The notes: a model not told the origin generated them from the letters alone. A stretch of 64,000 bases of DNA from Butyricimonas sp. Marseille-P3923 (GCF_900184685.1 NZ_FXXL01000007.1:434001-498000); one strand, 5' to 3'. Counted from the stretch's first letter, positions 33,472 to 42,290 are shown. Numbers and translations: made by a program.

Positions 33472-34926
33472 TTAATGTCCGCTTCGTTGGCGTTTCTTTT
33501 CCATTGCGATACTGATTATGAATGGGATGGAGAAGAATACCACGGTTCCTATGACGACAAGTCCGGTATACATTGCCGGGCTGCCGACAGGCAGTTGGGA
33601 TGGTGGGAAGAAGGTGACAGCGAAGGAGAATAGTACTGCAAGAAAGCCTATGCCCGCTATAAGCCACATTCCCAGATTTCCTCCCGGTACCCGGTAACTA
33701 CGGGGAAGGTCGGGTTGCGTGTACCTCAGCTTAATGCCGGAGGCGTACATCATCATGTACATAAGTAAGTACAATCCGATCGTGAGGGCGCTCAACAGGA
33801 AGAATGCAACGCTGACGTCGTCCATGATCATGTAAAGTGAAGATAGAACGGAAACGATACATCCTTGTATGATAAGGATGTTAATTTGTATCCCGTTTTT
33901 ATTGGTTTTCTTCAGTAAATCGGGAAGTTGTCCGTCTTTTGCTGTCCAGAGTAGACCGCGGCTGGGGCCGGATATCCATGACATAACTCCGGCGAGAGCC
34001 CCGAAAGCGACAAGGAGTCCCATCACGTTGGATAGCCAGCCGACATGGTAATGGTCGAACAATTGTTGGAAGGTGGTAAATAATCCCGATTGAAGGTTTA
34101 TCTGGTCATAAGGGGTGACGATTGCCACTGCCAAAGCTCCTAGGGTAAACAATGCGAAAGAGATCAATGCCGCGAGGAACATGGCGGCCGGGAATTGTTT
34201 TTGAGGGTTTTGTAATTCTTGGGCGTGTACGGCGTGTACTTCAACTCCGGCAAAAAGAAGTAATATTCCTGCAAGGAAAGCGATATCGCTCATTCCCGTG
34301 ATGTGAGGGAACAGACGGGGATGCACGTGATGTGCGGCGTCTATATTTACAACTTCCGAAACGGTGGCCGGCACGTGTTCCAGAGCTATCGGGTTTTTAT
34401 CAACCATCCAGATGATAGCCATAACGATGACGACGATTCCGGGTAATACCGTTCCGATCAAGAAGCCTTGGCTGGTGAGCTTGGATACGGTGGAAGTCCC
34501 CTTGAGGGTTACCCACGTGGCAAACCAGTACATGATGATAGAGAATAATCCGACAAACATTCCGTTCTGTGCCAGATCGGGTTTGCCTATCATGTACGCG
34601 ATGGATGCGGCGGCAAAACCGAGGACGGTAGGATACCAAACCACGTTCTGTATCCATTGCAGGAAGATAGCGGCAAATCCCATCCGTTGGTTGAAAGCTT
34701 CTTTTACCCACGTGTAGACGCCTCCTCCTTTGGAGGCGAAAGCACTACCTAATTCCGCTCCAACAAGGGCGGCGGGAATAAGAAACAGGAAGGTGGCAAA
34801 GAATATATAGAAGAACATGGTAAGTTCTTCTTGTGCCATCATTGGTAAACCTCGCAGGCTGATTACCGCGGCGGCGGTCATTAGCGCGAGTTGAGTTGTA
34901 GTGATGTTCTTAGTTGGTTTAGTCAT
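33472..34926 (-). CDS. APC-family amino acid permease, GadC-like
   Basis: A 484-residue inner-membrane transporter with about 12 helices. It resembles the glutamate:GABA antiporter GadC along its length: FLIPAALVGAELGSAF, GGGVYTWVKEAFNQRMGFAA, the conserved SWISGPSRGLLWTAKDGQLP and LLKKTNKNGIQIN, and TFFPPSQLPVGS near the C-terminus. GadC-type exchangers swap a substrate amino acid for its decarboxylation product in acid resistance. No decarboxylase is adjacent, so the exchanged pair is unknown. It is transcribed alone with its own terminator. Confidence 0.85.
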   Translation of the reverse strand: MTKPTKNITTTQLALMTAAAVISLRGLPMMAQEELTMFFYIFFATFLFLIPAALVGAELGSAFASKGGGVYTWVKEAFNQRMGFAAIFLQWIQNVVWYPTVLGFAAASIAYMIGKPDLAQNGMFVGLFSIIMYWFATWVTLKGTSTVSKLTSQGFLIGTVLPGIVVIVMAIIWMVDKNPIALEHVPATVSEVVNIDAAHHVHPRLFPHITGMSDIAFLAGILLLFAGVEVHAVHAQELQNPQKQFPAAMFLAALISFALFTLGALAVAIVTPYDQINLQSGLFTTFQQLFDHYHVGWLSNVMGLLVAFGALAGVMSWISGPSRGLLWTAKDGQLPDLLKKTNKNGIQINILIIQGCIVSVLSSLYMIMDDVSVAFFLLSALTIGLYLLMYMMMYASGIKLRYTQPDLPRSYRVPGGNLGMWLIAGIGFLAVLFSFAVTFFPPSQLPVGSPAMYTGLVVIGTVVFFSIPFIISIAMEKKRQRSGH

Positions 34927-35031
34927 AACGAAAAATTTAAAATGAGATATGTTTTCCTCCGTTTTTATTTAATATTTTTCGTTGTAACGTGGAGAGAAGA
35001 AGATTTGTTATGTAAATTTCTAATAATTTGA

Positions 35032-35616
35032 TTATCGTTGATAGCCCTCCGGTGTGCTATCGTTGTGCAAAGAGTCTTCGTGAACGAGAAGAAGTAATAG
35101 CAGAGAAGAGGGAAACTCGTCACGTAATATATTTAATCCGGTGGTTACGTGTGTTTTAACGGTGTTGACCGAGATGTTAAGTTCTTCCGCTATTTCTTTA
35201 TATTTTTTGCATTCTATAAAGCATAATTTCATCACCTGCGAGCAACGTTCCGGAAGTTGGTCTATTCGTTTTATGATACGGTTGATGAGTTCATCCCGAT
35301 CGGAAGGCTCGGATAGGGTATATACCGGTTCCTCGACAAGTGCCTGTTGTGCGTGGGCGTCCTCTACTTTCCGGTGTGCCAAGTAATTGATTGCCCTGTT
35401 GCGGGTAAGGCTGAACAGGTAAGGCAGGATAGGACGGGAAAAGTCTATTTCTTCCCGGTGACTCCACAAGCTGAGAAATACGTCATGAACGATATCTTTC
35501 GAGGCGTCCGGATCGTTCACGAAAGTAGTAGCGTGGGTACATAGCGTTGCAAAGTGCTGTTTGAAGATATCTTCAAACCCGGTACACATCGATTCTTTGT
35601 TTTTCACGCGTTCCAT
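35032..35616 (-). CDS. ECF-type RNA polymerase sigma-70 factor
   Basis: A 194-residue extracytoplasmic-function sigma factor. Region 2: FVNDPDASKDIVHDVFLSLW then LPYLFSLTRNRAINYLAHRK. Region 4: IDQLPERCSQVMKLCFIECK then YKEIAEELNISVNTVKTHVT. ATG 35616 is chosen. Its -7 box (TACCTTTG, 35636-35643) lies 20 bp upstream and abuts the divergent aspT-like promoter. It is the best candidate partner of the FecR at 31316-32542, though two unrelated genes intervene. The C-terminal tail (LLLLLLVHEDSLHND) is unusually Leu-rich. Confidence 0.92.
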   Translation of the reverse strand: MERVKNKESMCTGFEDIFKQHFATLCTHATTFVNDPDASKDIVHDVFLSLWSHREEIDFSRPILPYLFSLTRNRAINYLAHRKVEDAHAQQALVEEPVYTLSEPSDRDELINRIIKRIDQLPERCSQVMKLCFIECKKYKEIAEELNISVNTVKTHVTTGLNILRDEFPSSLLLLLLVHEDSLHNDSTPEGYQR

Positions 35617-35632
35617 AATCCAACTTTGATTG

Positions 35633-35662
35633 TTGCAAAGGTAGGAAAATTTATTAATTTTG
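35633..35662. promoter_or_regulatory. Divergent overlapping promoters of the ECF sigma and AspT-like genes
   Basis: Plus strand: TTG at 35633-35635, a 19-bp spacer and TAATTTTG at 35655-35662, a textbook Bacteroidota promoter 18 bp before the ATG at 35681. Minus strand: TACCTTTG at 35636-35643 for the sigma gene. The two polymerase sites share bases and must compete. Confidence 0.7.
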
Positions 35663-35680
35663 GCATTCAAATTTCAATAT

Positions 35681-37351
35681 ATGGAATGGTTGAATAGTTT
35701 ATTTGTAGAACACTCTGTTATTCAGGCGGTAATCGTGATATCGCTGGTTTCGGCAGTGGGATTGGCTTTAGGGAAAATCAGTATCTGGGGAGTATCGTTA
35801 GGGGTGACGTTCGTGTTCTTTGCCGGTATTATGGCAGGCCATTTCGGTCTCACGATTGATCCGCAGATGTTGAATTACGCCGAGAGTTTCGGGTTGATTA
35901 TTTTCGTGTACGCTCTCGGTTTGCAGGTGGGACCCGGTTTTTTCTCGTCATTGGGAAAGGGCGGTTTGAAGTTGAATATACTGGCAATGGTCGTGGTGGC
36001 TCTCGGGGTAATGCTGACTTTGGGTTTTCATTGGACGACGGGGGTATCTTTGCCGGACATGGTAGGTATTCTCAGCGGTGCGGTGACAAATACCCCGGCG
36101 TTGGGTGCGGCGCAACAGACGTTGAAGCAGATGGGAGATCCGACGATGACTCCTTCCGATATAGCGTTGGGATGTGCGGTGGCTTATCCGTTGGGGGTAG
36201 TCGGGGTGATTCTTGCAGTGATTTTCGTGCGTAAACTTTTTGCCTCGAATATCTTTTTCAAGAAATCGAATGATGATAAGCATAAGAAGACGATTGTTGT
36301 GGGGTTGAACGTGAGCAATCCCGGCGTGGAGGGCAAGACAATTAAAGATATAGCGCGAATGGCGTCGAAGAGATTCGTGATTTCCCGTTTGTGGCGTGAC
36401 GGGAAGGTAGTCATTCCGGCTTCCGACACGGTAGTGCAGCTTGGCGATCGTTTGCTGGTTATTATCACGGAAAGTGATGTTGACGCTTTGTCGGGAATGA
36501 TTGGTGAGCGGGACACGACGGATTGGAATCAGGAGGATATCGACTGGAATGCCGTGGATAACCAACTCGTGTCGCATCGTATCGTGATTACACGTCCCGA
36601 TATTAACGGGAAGCGGTTGGGGACATTGCGCCTACGGAACGAGTTCGGGATTAACGTGACTCGTATTTACCGAGCGGGAATCGTGCTTTTGCCGACACCT
36701 GAGCTTGTCTTGCAGTTGGGCGACCGTTTGAACGTGGTTGGCGAGGAGGCTGCTATTGCCCGGGTGGGGGAAGCTGTCGGTGATGCCGTGAAAGATCTTG
36801 ACGAACCTAATCTCGTGGCGGTGTTTATCGGTATGGTATTCGGTTTGTTGCTCGGTTCAATACCTTTGGCTATTCCCGGTATCAGTTTTCCGGTGAAATT
36901 GGGATTGGCGGGAGGTCCGATTATAATGGGTATTCTGGTCGGTGCTTTCGGTCCTCGGATACATATGATTACTTACACGACGATTAGCGCGAACTTGATG
37001 TTGCGGGCTTTGGGACTTTCGATGTATCTCGCTTGTCTTGGGCTGGATGCCGGTACGCATTTCTTCGAAACGGTTTTCCGTCCGGAAGGAGCGTTGTGGG
37101 TGGCTCTCGGTTTTGCTATCACGGTGGTTCCTGTCGTGCTTGTGGCGGCTGTGGCAATCAAGTGGATGAAGATTGATTTCGGTTCGGTGGCGGGAATGTT
37201 GTGCGGGAGTATGTCTAACCCGATGGCGTTGAATTATGTCAACACGACCGTGGATAATGATTCTCCTTCCGTGGCATACGCGACAGTTTACCCGTTGACG
37301 ATGTTCGTACGGGTAATTCTGGCGCAGGTGATTTTGATGTTGTTTCTTTGA
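35681..37351 (+). CDS. AspT/YidE-type putative transporter with two RCK-C domains
   Basis: A 556-residue membrane protein of the aspartate:alanine exchanger family. Two homologous membrane halves (about 1-190 and 375-556; GMLAGHFG- and GILVGAFG-like) flank two cytosolic TrkA-C/RCK_C domains (about 210-290 and 300-375; VVIPASDTVVQLGDRLLVII and VLLPTPELVLQLGDRLNVVG). AspT exchanges aspartate for alanine; the YidE/YbjL relatives have unknown solutes. No aspartate decarboxylase is adjacent. The start ATG 35681 fits the promoter. Confidence 0.87.
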   Translation: MEWLNSLFVEHSVIQAVIVISLVSAVGLALGKISIWGVSLGVTFVFFAGIMAGHFGLTIDPQMLNYAESFGLIIFVYALGLQVGPGFFSSLGKGGLKLNILAMVVVALGVMLTLGFHWTTGVSLPDMVGILSGAVTNTPALGAAQQTLKQMGDPTMTPSDIALGCAVAYPLGVVGVILAVIFVRKLFASNIFFKKSNDDKHKKTIVVGLNVSNPGVEGKTIKDIARMASKRFVISRLWRDGKVVIPASDTVVQLGDRLLVIITESDVDALSGMIGERDTTDWNQEDIDWNAVDNQLVSHRIVITRPDINGKRLGTLRLRNEFGINVTRIYRAGIVLLPTPELVLQLGDRLNVVGEEAAIARVGEAVGDAVKDLDEPNLVAVFIGMVFGLLLGSIPLAIPGISFPVKLGLAGGPIIMGILVGAFGPRIHMITYTTISANLMLRALGLSMYLACLGLDAGTHFFETVFRPEGALWVALGFAITVVPVVLVAAVAIKWMKIDFGSVAGMLCGSMSNPMALNYVNTTVDNDSPSVAYATVYPLTMFVRVILAQVILMLFL

Positions 37352-37375
37352 GTGTAGGCTTGTGAACTTTTATTT

Positions 37376-37924
37376 TCAGAGGCAGAAGTCGCTTTTTTCC
37401 CATTCAATGGAGCATCCTGTGATAGGGACGGTGCCTTTGTCGGTGATATCGAGCAGTTCATCTTCCATTTCATAGTAGGCGAAACCGGCTCCTATGACGA
37501 GCTTTTTGTAGATTTCGTTTATGTCGATAGCTTTCGGCACGAGTTTTCCTTGCCTTATGGATACGGGGGTGAGTTTTTGTCCTTTTACCCCGATTTTTAT
37601 TCTTCCGCCGATAAACAGGATATGCCAACCGTCCACCACGGGCAGGTCTCGCGTGGGATATAGCACGTGTTCTCCTTTTGTGCTGGTAAAGGTGATTTTT
37701 GCCGGACGTATTTCACGATTTTTCCCGAATATTTTACTGGCGAGAGTACCCTGTCTGGTCATTTCGTCTATGGTATATTTAAATTCATCAATGAGGTCGG
37801 GCATGAGTATGTAAAGTTCTTTCTGCGGGTCTTCGTCCCATTCATCGAGTTTCATTTCCAATATTAGAGCAAGAGCCATGAGAGCCTCTGGTGCCACGTG
37901 GAGGGTAATATCTTTTCTTTTCAT
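37376..37924 (-). CDS. Hypothetical protein, cytosolic
   Basis: A 182-residue protein without signal peptide or membrane segments. It has an acidic N-terminal helical part (MALALILEMKLDEWDEDPQK) and a beta-rich middle (LYPTRDLPVVDGWHILFIGG then RIKIGVKGQKLTPVSI). It ends in EWEKSDFCL. I do not recognise a family. It converges with the AspT-like gene with a 24-bp gap. Codon use looks native. Confidence 0.65.
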   Translation of the reverse strand: MKRKDITLHVAPEALMALALILEMKLDEWDEDPQKELYILMPDLIDEFKYTIDEMTRQGTLASKIFGKNREIRPAKITFTSTKGEHVLYPTRDLPVVDGWHILFIGGRIKIGVKGQKLTPVSIRQGKLVPKAIDINEIYKKLVIGAGFAYYEMEDELLDITDKGTVPITGCSIEWEKSDFCL

Positions 37925-38249
37925 AGCTGTATGTTTTATATTTTCCTTCTTGATTAGCTGTATTTATAGCCGGGAAGTAAGTTACGCGAATATTTTATAA
38001 AAAACAACGAATTGTTTCATTTTTCTCCTTGTGGACGGTAGGTAGACACGGGAACAGGCACAGATTTTATGGAGATCCTATAATAATGTCAAAAAAAAGT
38101 TTACCCTTGGTATGGAATTTGGTGATCTAATACTTTATATGCCTGTCATTTGAAACATAGAAGTACTTGTATTCGTAAACATATAAATGATAATTTACAA
38201 TGTCAGGTAATGATAGTCATATCTTGTAAACTTTATAAACAGATTAGAC
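37925..38249. other. Intergenic spacer, no gene seen
   Basis: AT-rich 325 bp. Nothing coding is evident. It contains GATCTAATACTTTATATG near 38130, which resembles GACCTAATACTTTTATTT near 32662 upstream of fecR; the meaning is unknown. TATCTTGT at 38219-38226 may be a weak -7 box for the following HMA gene. Confidence 0.4.
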
Positions 38250-38465
38250 ATGGAAAAGAAATTTCGATTCAAGACAAACCTAAAATGTAATGGTTGCGTA
38301 TCAAAAGTTACCCCGTACTTGAATAGCACGAGGGACGTTACGGATTGGACTGTTGATTTGAAACATCCCGATAAAGTACTGACAGTGACGTTACAAACGG
38401 GCGATACCCGTTCCGTGCACAAGGCATTCGAGGGTGCGGGGTATAAAATTGAAGAAATACATTAG
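38250..38465 (+). CDS. Heavy-metal-associated (HMA) domain protein, copper-chaperone-like
   Basis: A 71-residue single HMA domain. The metal site is the CxxC in FKTNLKCNGCVSKVTPYLN, followed by a beta-alpha-beta pattern (VTDWTVDLKHPDKVLTVTL, then VHKAFEGAGYKIEEIH). Such small proteins carry Cu(I) or another soft metal. No metal ATPase is adjacent; yaaA follows after 5 bp and is probably co-transcribed. Confidence 0.88.
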   Translation: MEKKFRFKTNLKCNGCVSKVTPYLNSTRDVTDWTVDLKHPDKVLTVTLQTGDTRSVHKAFEGAGYKIEEIH

Positions 38466-38470
38466 AAGTT

Positions 38471-39241
38471 ATGTTGATTATTTTATCACCGGCAAAGGCC
38501 ATGGATATGTCTGCGGTAGAGAAAGATGTTCCGGGGTCTACACCCGAGTATGCGACCGAGGCGGAGTATCTCGCGGAACAGATGCGTCGTTTTTCGGCAT
38601 CCGATTTAGAGAAAATGTTGAAGATCAGTGATAAGTTGGCTCAGGAGAATTACGAACGTTATCAAAAGTTCGGTAGTTTGTCGAATCCTCGCAAACAGGC
38701 GTTGCTGGCATATAACGGGAGTGTGTTCAAAGCTATTGATCCTGCTTCATTCGCGGTAGACGATCTGAAATATGCCCAGAATCATCTCCGTATTATTTCA
38801 ACGCTCTATGGGTTGGTACGACCGCTTGATCTGATACAGGCGTACCGTATCGCTTTCGCGGTAAAATTGAACGGGACAAACGGGGGTGATCTTTACGATT
38901 ATTGGACGCCCAAGTTGACAACCCCGTTGCTGGATGCCGTACGTTCTGCCGGTGGTATTATGGTAAACCTCGCCAGTCTTGATATACAAGGGGCGTTACA
39001 AATGGACGTGATCCGGGAAAAGGTGAAGGTGATCACACCGGAGTTTCAAGAGTGGCGTGACGGGAAATACGAGACAATTCGTACTTATGCCAAGGTAGCA
39101 CGAGGTATTATGACTCGTCACATTCTGCTCAACCGTATCGAGGACCCCGAGGAGTTGAAGTCTTTTCGTTGGGACGGTTTCACGTTTAACCCGGAACTAT
39201 CGAATGAAGAACATTATTTTTTCACGCGGGTGAAGAAATAA
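38471..39241 (+). CDS. yaaA: Peroxide stress protein YaaA
   Basis: A 256-residue member of the UPF0246/DUF328 family. Conserved stretches include MLIILSPAKAMDM, NPRKQALLAYNGSVFKAID, ISTLYGLVRPLDLIQAYRI, YWTPKLT, VNLASLDIQG and AKVARGIMTRHILLNRIEDP. E. coli YaaA lowers free iron during peroxide stress and binds DNA. It follows the HMA gene closely and precedes a double CDGSH iron-sulfur protein, giving a metal/oxidative-stress flavour to this stretch. Confidence 0.93.
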   Translation: MLIILSPAKAMDMSAVEKDVPGSTPEYATEAEYLAEQMRRFSASDLEKMLKISDKLAQENYERYQKFGSLSNPRKQALLAYNGSVFKAIDPASFAVDDLKYAQNHLRIISTLYGLVRPLDLIQAYRIAFAVKLNGTNGGDLYDYWTPKLTTPLLDAVRSAGGIMVNLASLDIQGALQMDVIREKVKVITPEFQEWRDGKYETIRTYAKVARGIMTRHILLNRIEDPEELKSFRWDGFTFNPELSNEEHYFFTRVKK

Positions 39242-39311
39242 TGTGATGATTTCTTGAAACAAAACCTTATTTTTTTACGATATATCTATCATGTTATAAA
39301 TCTTATAAGTC

Positions 39312-40064
39312 ATGAAAGAGCGTAAAATAGAACCGGGGACACCCCTGAACGATCATAAGTATTTTATCGTGGTGGATCGCAAAGGACCTTATATGGTCTA
39401 CGGGCGTCCACCCATGAAACAACAGTTTATCGTGCAAAATGAGGAAGGTACTTCGTGGTCGTATCGCGACGGTATCGAGTTCGATTTGGAAGATGACCCC
39501 GTGGCGCTTTGTCGTTGCGGTGCATCAAAGAATCACCCCTTTTGTGACGGTAGCCATTTGACCACCAATTGGGATCCCTCGCTGACTGCCGATAATATAC
39601 CTTTACTCGATAACGCCGACGTGTTCGACGGTCCGGAATTGGAATTGACGGATAACGAGAAATATTGTGCTTTTGCCCGTTTTTGTGATGCTTACGGTAA
39701 GGTGTGGAATCTTGTCGAGGAATCCGACGATAAGGAAGCACGTGAACTTACCGTGCGCGAGGCGAATTATTGTCCTGCCGGAAGACTGAAGGCGTGGGAC
39801 AAGGAGAAAGGTGAGTTTATCGAGAACAGGCTGACTCCCTCGCTCGTGTTACTTGAAGATCCTCAGGAACGTTGCAGTGGTCCGCTGTTCGTGAGAGGGG
39901 GGATTCCTATTGACGACACGGAGGGGGTAAAATACGAACTTCGCAATCGGGTTACTCTTTGTCGTTGCGGTGCCTCGTCCAACAAGCCATTCTGCGACGG
40001 TACGCATGCCAGTATCCGTTTCCGTGACGGATTGCCGGGACCGCACGGGGAAGCTAAACGATAA
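39312..40064 (+). CDS. Double CDGSH iron-sulfur protein with a central Fer4_19-like domain
   Basis: A 250-residue cytosolic protein with two CDGSH [2Fe-2S] sites, each the 3Cys-1His type: CRCGASKNHPFCDGSH (about 63-78) and CRCGASSNKPFCDGTH (about 218-233). Between them lies a divergent ferredoxin-like segment (YCAFARFCDAYGKVWNLVEE ... YCPAGRLKAWD). CDGSH proteins act in iron/redox homeostasis. Internal symmetry suggests a fused duplication around a third domain. Confidence 0.9.
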   Translation: MKERKIEPGTPLNDHKYFIVVDRKGPYMVYGRPPMKQQFIVQNEEGTSWSYRDGIEFDLEDDPVALCRCGASKNHPFCDGSHLTTNWDPSLTADNIPLLDNADVFDGPELELTDNEKYCAFARFCDAYGKVWNLVEESDDKEARELTVREANYCPAGRLKAWDKEKGEFIENRLTPSLVLLEDPQERCSGPLFVRGGIPIDDTEGVKYELRNRVTLCRCGASSNKPFCDGTHASIRFRDGLPGPHGEAKR

Positions 40065-40065
40065 A

Positions 40066-40182
40066 TAGGTTCATAAAGTTCATAAGGTTTGTAAAGTTTA
40101 TAAAGTAACGGGTGCTTCTCGGACTGTGTCTATTACTTTATAAACCTTATGAACTTTATAAACTTTATAAACTTTTTATTAG
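40066..40182. repeat. Family A (TTTATAAAG) inverted-repeat element upstream of the steroid operon
   Basis: The left arm (TTCATAAAGTTCATAAGG onward) and right arm (ACTTTATAAACCTTATGAAC onward) are inverted copies of 9-base units; a short GC-richer loop (GGTGCTTCTCGGACTGTGTC) lies between. The right arm ends at the -7 box of the next gene. Confidence 0.75.
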
Positions 40183-40187
40183 TTTTG
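40180..40187 (+). promoter_or_regulatory. -7 promoter box of the steroid-reductase operon
   Basis: TAGTTTTG matches TAnnTTTG, 25 bp before the ATG at 40213, and lies in a small palindrome (TTAGTTT...AAACTAA, 40179-40198). The -33 region would fall in the repeat element. Confidence 0.5.
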
Positions 40188-40212
40188 CCGGAAACTAATA
40201 AAAGGTTATTGT

Positions 40213-40974
40213 ATGGATACATTTCATATATTTTTATTCGTGATGACCGGAATTGCGGTTATCGTTTTCGTGGCACTTTATTTCGTGAAGGCGGGATACG
40301 GTATGTTTTTTGATGCGAAGTGGGGACGTCCGCTGAATAATCGGTTGGGGTGGGTGCTCATGGAGAGTCCCGTTTTCGTGGCGATGTTGCTTTACTGGTA
40401 TTTTTCCGATCGTCGTTTTGATATTGTTCCGTTTTTATTCTTTCTTTTTTTCGAGATACATTATTTCCAGCGTTCGTTCATTTTCCCGTTTCTGCTGAAG
40501 GGTAAGGGACGTATGCCGTTGGGTATCGTGCTTATGGGAATCACGTTCAACGTGCTTAATGCATGTATGCAAGGGGGATGGATATTTTATTTCTCTCCCG
40601 CGGATATGTACACGACGGCGTGGCTGACCACCCCGCAATTTATCATCGGTACGGTTGTATTTTTCGGGGGGATGTTTATCAATCTTCATTCCGATTATAT
40701 TATCCGGCATTTGCGTCGTCCCGGTGACACGGCTCATTATCTGCCTCGAGGCGGTATGTTCCGTTACGTGACTTCCGCGAATTATTTCGGTGAAATCGTG
40801 GAGTGGACAGGTTTTGCCATACTCACGTGGTCTCTTTCCGGCACGGTATTTGTCGTTTGGACATTCGCAAACCTTGTGCCGCGAGCGAACACTATTTATC
40901 ATCGTTATCTTGACGAATTCGGTGATGAGGTGCGCGCGATGCGTTTGAAGCGGGTGATACCGTTTATATATTAG
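40213..40974 (+). CDS. 3-oxo-5-alpha-steroid 4-dehydrogenase (steroid 5-alpha-reductase)
   Basis: A 253-residue, six-to-seven-helix membrane enzyme that reduces the 4,5 double bond of 3-oxo-delta4 steroids with NADPH. It resembles human SRD5A2 closely. WVLMESPVF aligns with FLQELPSF, keeping the catalytic Glu, though the adjacent Gln is Met. HYFQRSFIFPFL aligns with HYFHRTFVYSLL. INLHSDYIIRHLRRPGD, PRGGMFRYVTSANYFGEIVE and the terminal PFIY match equivalent SRD5A2 segments. It is the first gene of a four-gene operon with an OYE reductase and two SDRs. In Odoribacteraceae a homologous enzyme is reported to make allo bile acids. Confidence 0.93.
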   Translation: MDTFHIFLFVMTGIAVIVFVALYFVKAGYGMFFDAKWGRPLNNRLGWVLMESPVFVAMLLYWYFSDRRFDIVPFLFFLFFEIHYFQRSFIFPFLLKGKGRMPLGIVLMGITFNVLNACMQGGWIFYFSPADMYTTAWLTTPQFIIGTVVFFGGMFINLHSDYIIRHLRRPGDTAHYLPRGGMFRYVTSANYFGEIVEWTGFAILTWSLSGTVFVVWTFANLVPRANTIYHRYLDEFGDEVRAMRLKRVIPFIY

Positions 40975-40997
40975 TTTTCAAAGATAAAAAGGTTAAC

Positions 40998-42290
40998 ATG
41001 AAAGAAGACACCACTAACAGCAACAACTTGCAACTCGCTAACGGCGGATGTAACCCGCAACCTGCGACTGCCGAAGGCAGCAAACTGTTCACGCCTTATA
41101 ATATCGGTCCTTTGACATTGCGCAACCGGACGATTCGGGCGGCTGCTTTCGAGGGAATGTGCCCGGGGAATGCCCCGTCGGATATGTTGCATGATTATCA
41201 CGTGGCGGTAGCCCGCGGGGGAATCGGTATGACCACCTTGGCATACGCGGCAGTGACGAGGAGCGGATTGTCGTTTCCTCACCAACTATGGTTGCGGCGG
41301 GAGATCATTCCCGGTTTACGGCGTATAACCGATGATATCCACGCCGAGGGAGCCGCGGCATCTATTCAAGTGGGGCATTGCGGGAATATGTCCCATCGCT
41401 CGATATGTGGTTGTATGCCTCTCTCTGCGTCCAGCGGTTTCAATATTTATTCGCCCACGCTCGTGCGGGGAATGAAACGGGACGAGATCGTCGATATGGC
41501 ACGGGAGTATGGCAACTCCGTGCGTCTTGCCCGAGAGGCGGGATTCGATGCCGTGGAGATTCATGCCGGGCATGGTTATTTGATTAGTCAGTTTCTTTCG
41601 CCTTATACCAATCATCGTCGCGACGAGTATGGTGGTTCGCTCCAGAACAGGATGCGTTTTATGCGTATCGTGATGGACGAGGTGATGGAGGCGGCGGGCG
41701 ATGATATGGCTATCCTCGTGAAAGTGAATACACGCGATGGTTTTCGCGGTGGCATGGAAGTACCGGAGTGTATCGAGGTCGCGAAAGCTTTGGAAAAATC
41801 AGGAGCACACGCTCTTATTCTTAGTGGCGGGTTTGTCAGTCGGGCTCCGATGTACGTGATGCGCGGGGCTATGCCGATACGTTCTATGACACATTATATG
41901 CATCAGGCGTGGTTACGCTGGGGGGTACGTTTGGCAGGACGTTTTATGATTCCGACGGAGCCTTTCAAAGAAGCTTATTTTTATGATGACGCGATAAAAT
42001 TCCGTGAGGCGTTGCATTTGCCTCTCGTCTTTGTCGGTGGTCTGATAGCCCGTGACACGATAGATCGGGTGCTGGATTCGGGATTCGAGTTTGTTTCTAT
42101 GGCAAGAGCCTTACTTAACGAACCGGATTTCGTGAACCGTATGGCACGAGAAGAGAACGCCCGAAATACTTGTGAGCATGTCAATTATTGTATTGCCCGA
42201 ATGTACTCGCGTGAGATGGCGTGCCATCATCACTTGAAGGATTTGCCGAAATCGCTGGTAAAGGAACTGGAACGATTAAATGATTTATGA
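40998..42290 (+). CDS. OYE-family NADH:flavin oxidoreductase, candidate delta4-3-oxosteroid 5-beta-reductase
   Basis: A 430-residue single-domain FMN enzyme. The barrel shows FTPYNIGPLTLRNRTIRAA, the catalytic pair region VEIHAGHGYLISQFLSPYTN then HRRDEYGGSLQNRMRF, and the FMN phosphate site FVGGLIARDTIDRV then EFVSMARALLNEPD. The BaiCD/enoate-reductase type has an extra FeS and FAD/NAD half; here only a truncated Cys region remains (TCEHVNYCIARMYSREMACH), lacking the standard CxxCxxxC spacing. Residues 10-27 come from a dispersed repeat. Position between 5-alpha-reductase and SDRs supports steroid reduction. Confidence 0.87.
   Translation: MKEDTTNSNNLQLANGGCNPQPATAEGSKLFTPYNIGPLTLRNRTIRAAAFEGMCPGNAPSDMLHDYHVAVARGGIGMTTLAYAAVTRSGLSFPHQLWLRREIIPGLRRITDDIHAEGAAASIQVGHCGNMSHRSICGCMPLSASSGFNIYSPTLVRGMKRDEIVDMAREYGNSVRLAREAGFDAVEIHAGHGYLISQFLSPYTNHRRDEYGGSLQNRMRFMRIVMDEVMEAAGDDMAILVKVNTRDGFRGGMEVPECIEVAKALEKSGAHALILSGGFVSRAPMYVMRGAMPIRSMTHYMHQAWLRWGVRLAGRFMIPTEPFKEAYFYDDAIKFREALHLPLVFVGGLIARDTIDRVLDSGFEFVSMARALLNEPDFVNRMAREENARNTCEHVNYCIARMYSREMACHHHLKDLPKSLVKELERLNDL
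41025..41079 (+). repeat. Repeat family D inside the OYE gene 5' end
   Basis: About 55 bases beginning AACTTGCAACTCGCTAACGG nearly match 42398-42453 (one-base indel, few substitutions). The tract is translated as NLQLANGGCNPQPATAEG. Confidence 0.8.

Noticed and set aside
32658-38148. Shared (G)A(C/T)CTAATACTTT motif near 32662 and 38130 as an ECF promoter
   Set aside because: Only two imperfect copies, in positions that do not fit the same distance from a gene start; too weak to call.
40066-40182. Possible CRISPR-like array of TTTATAAAG units
   Set aside because: Units are 7-9 bases, contiguous without spacers and arranged as inverted tracts; no cas genes are nearby.
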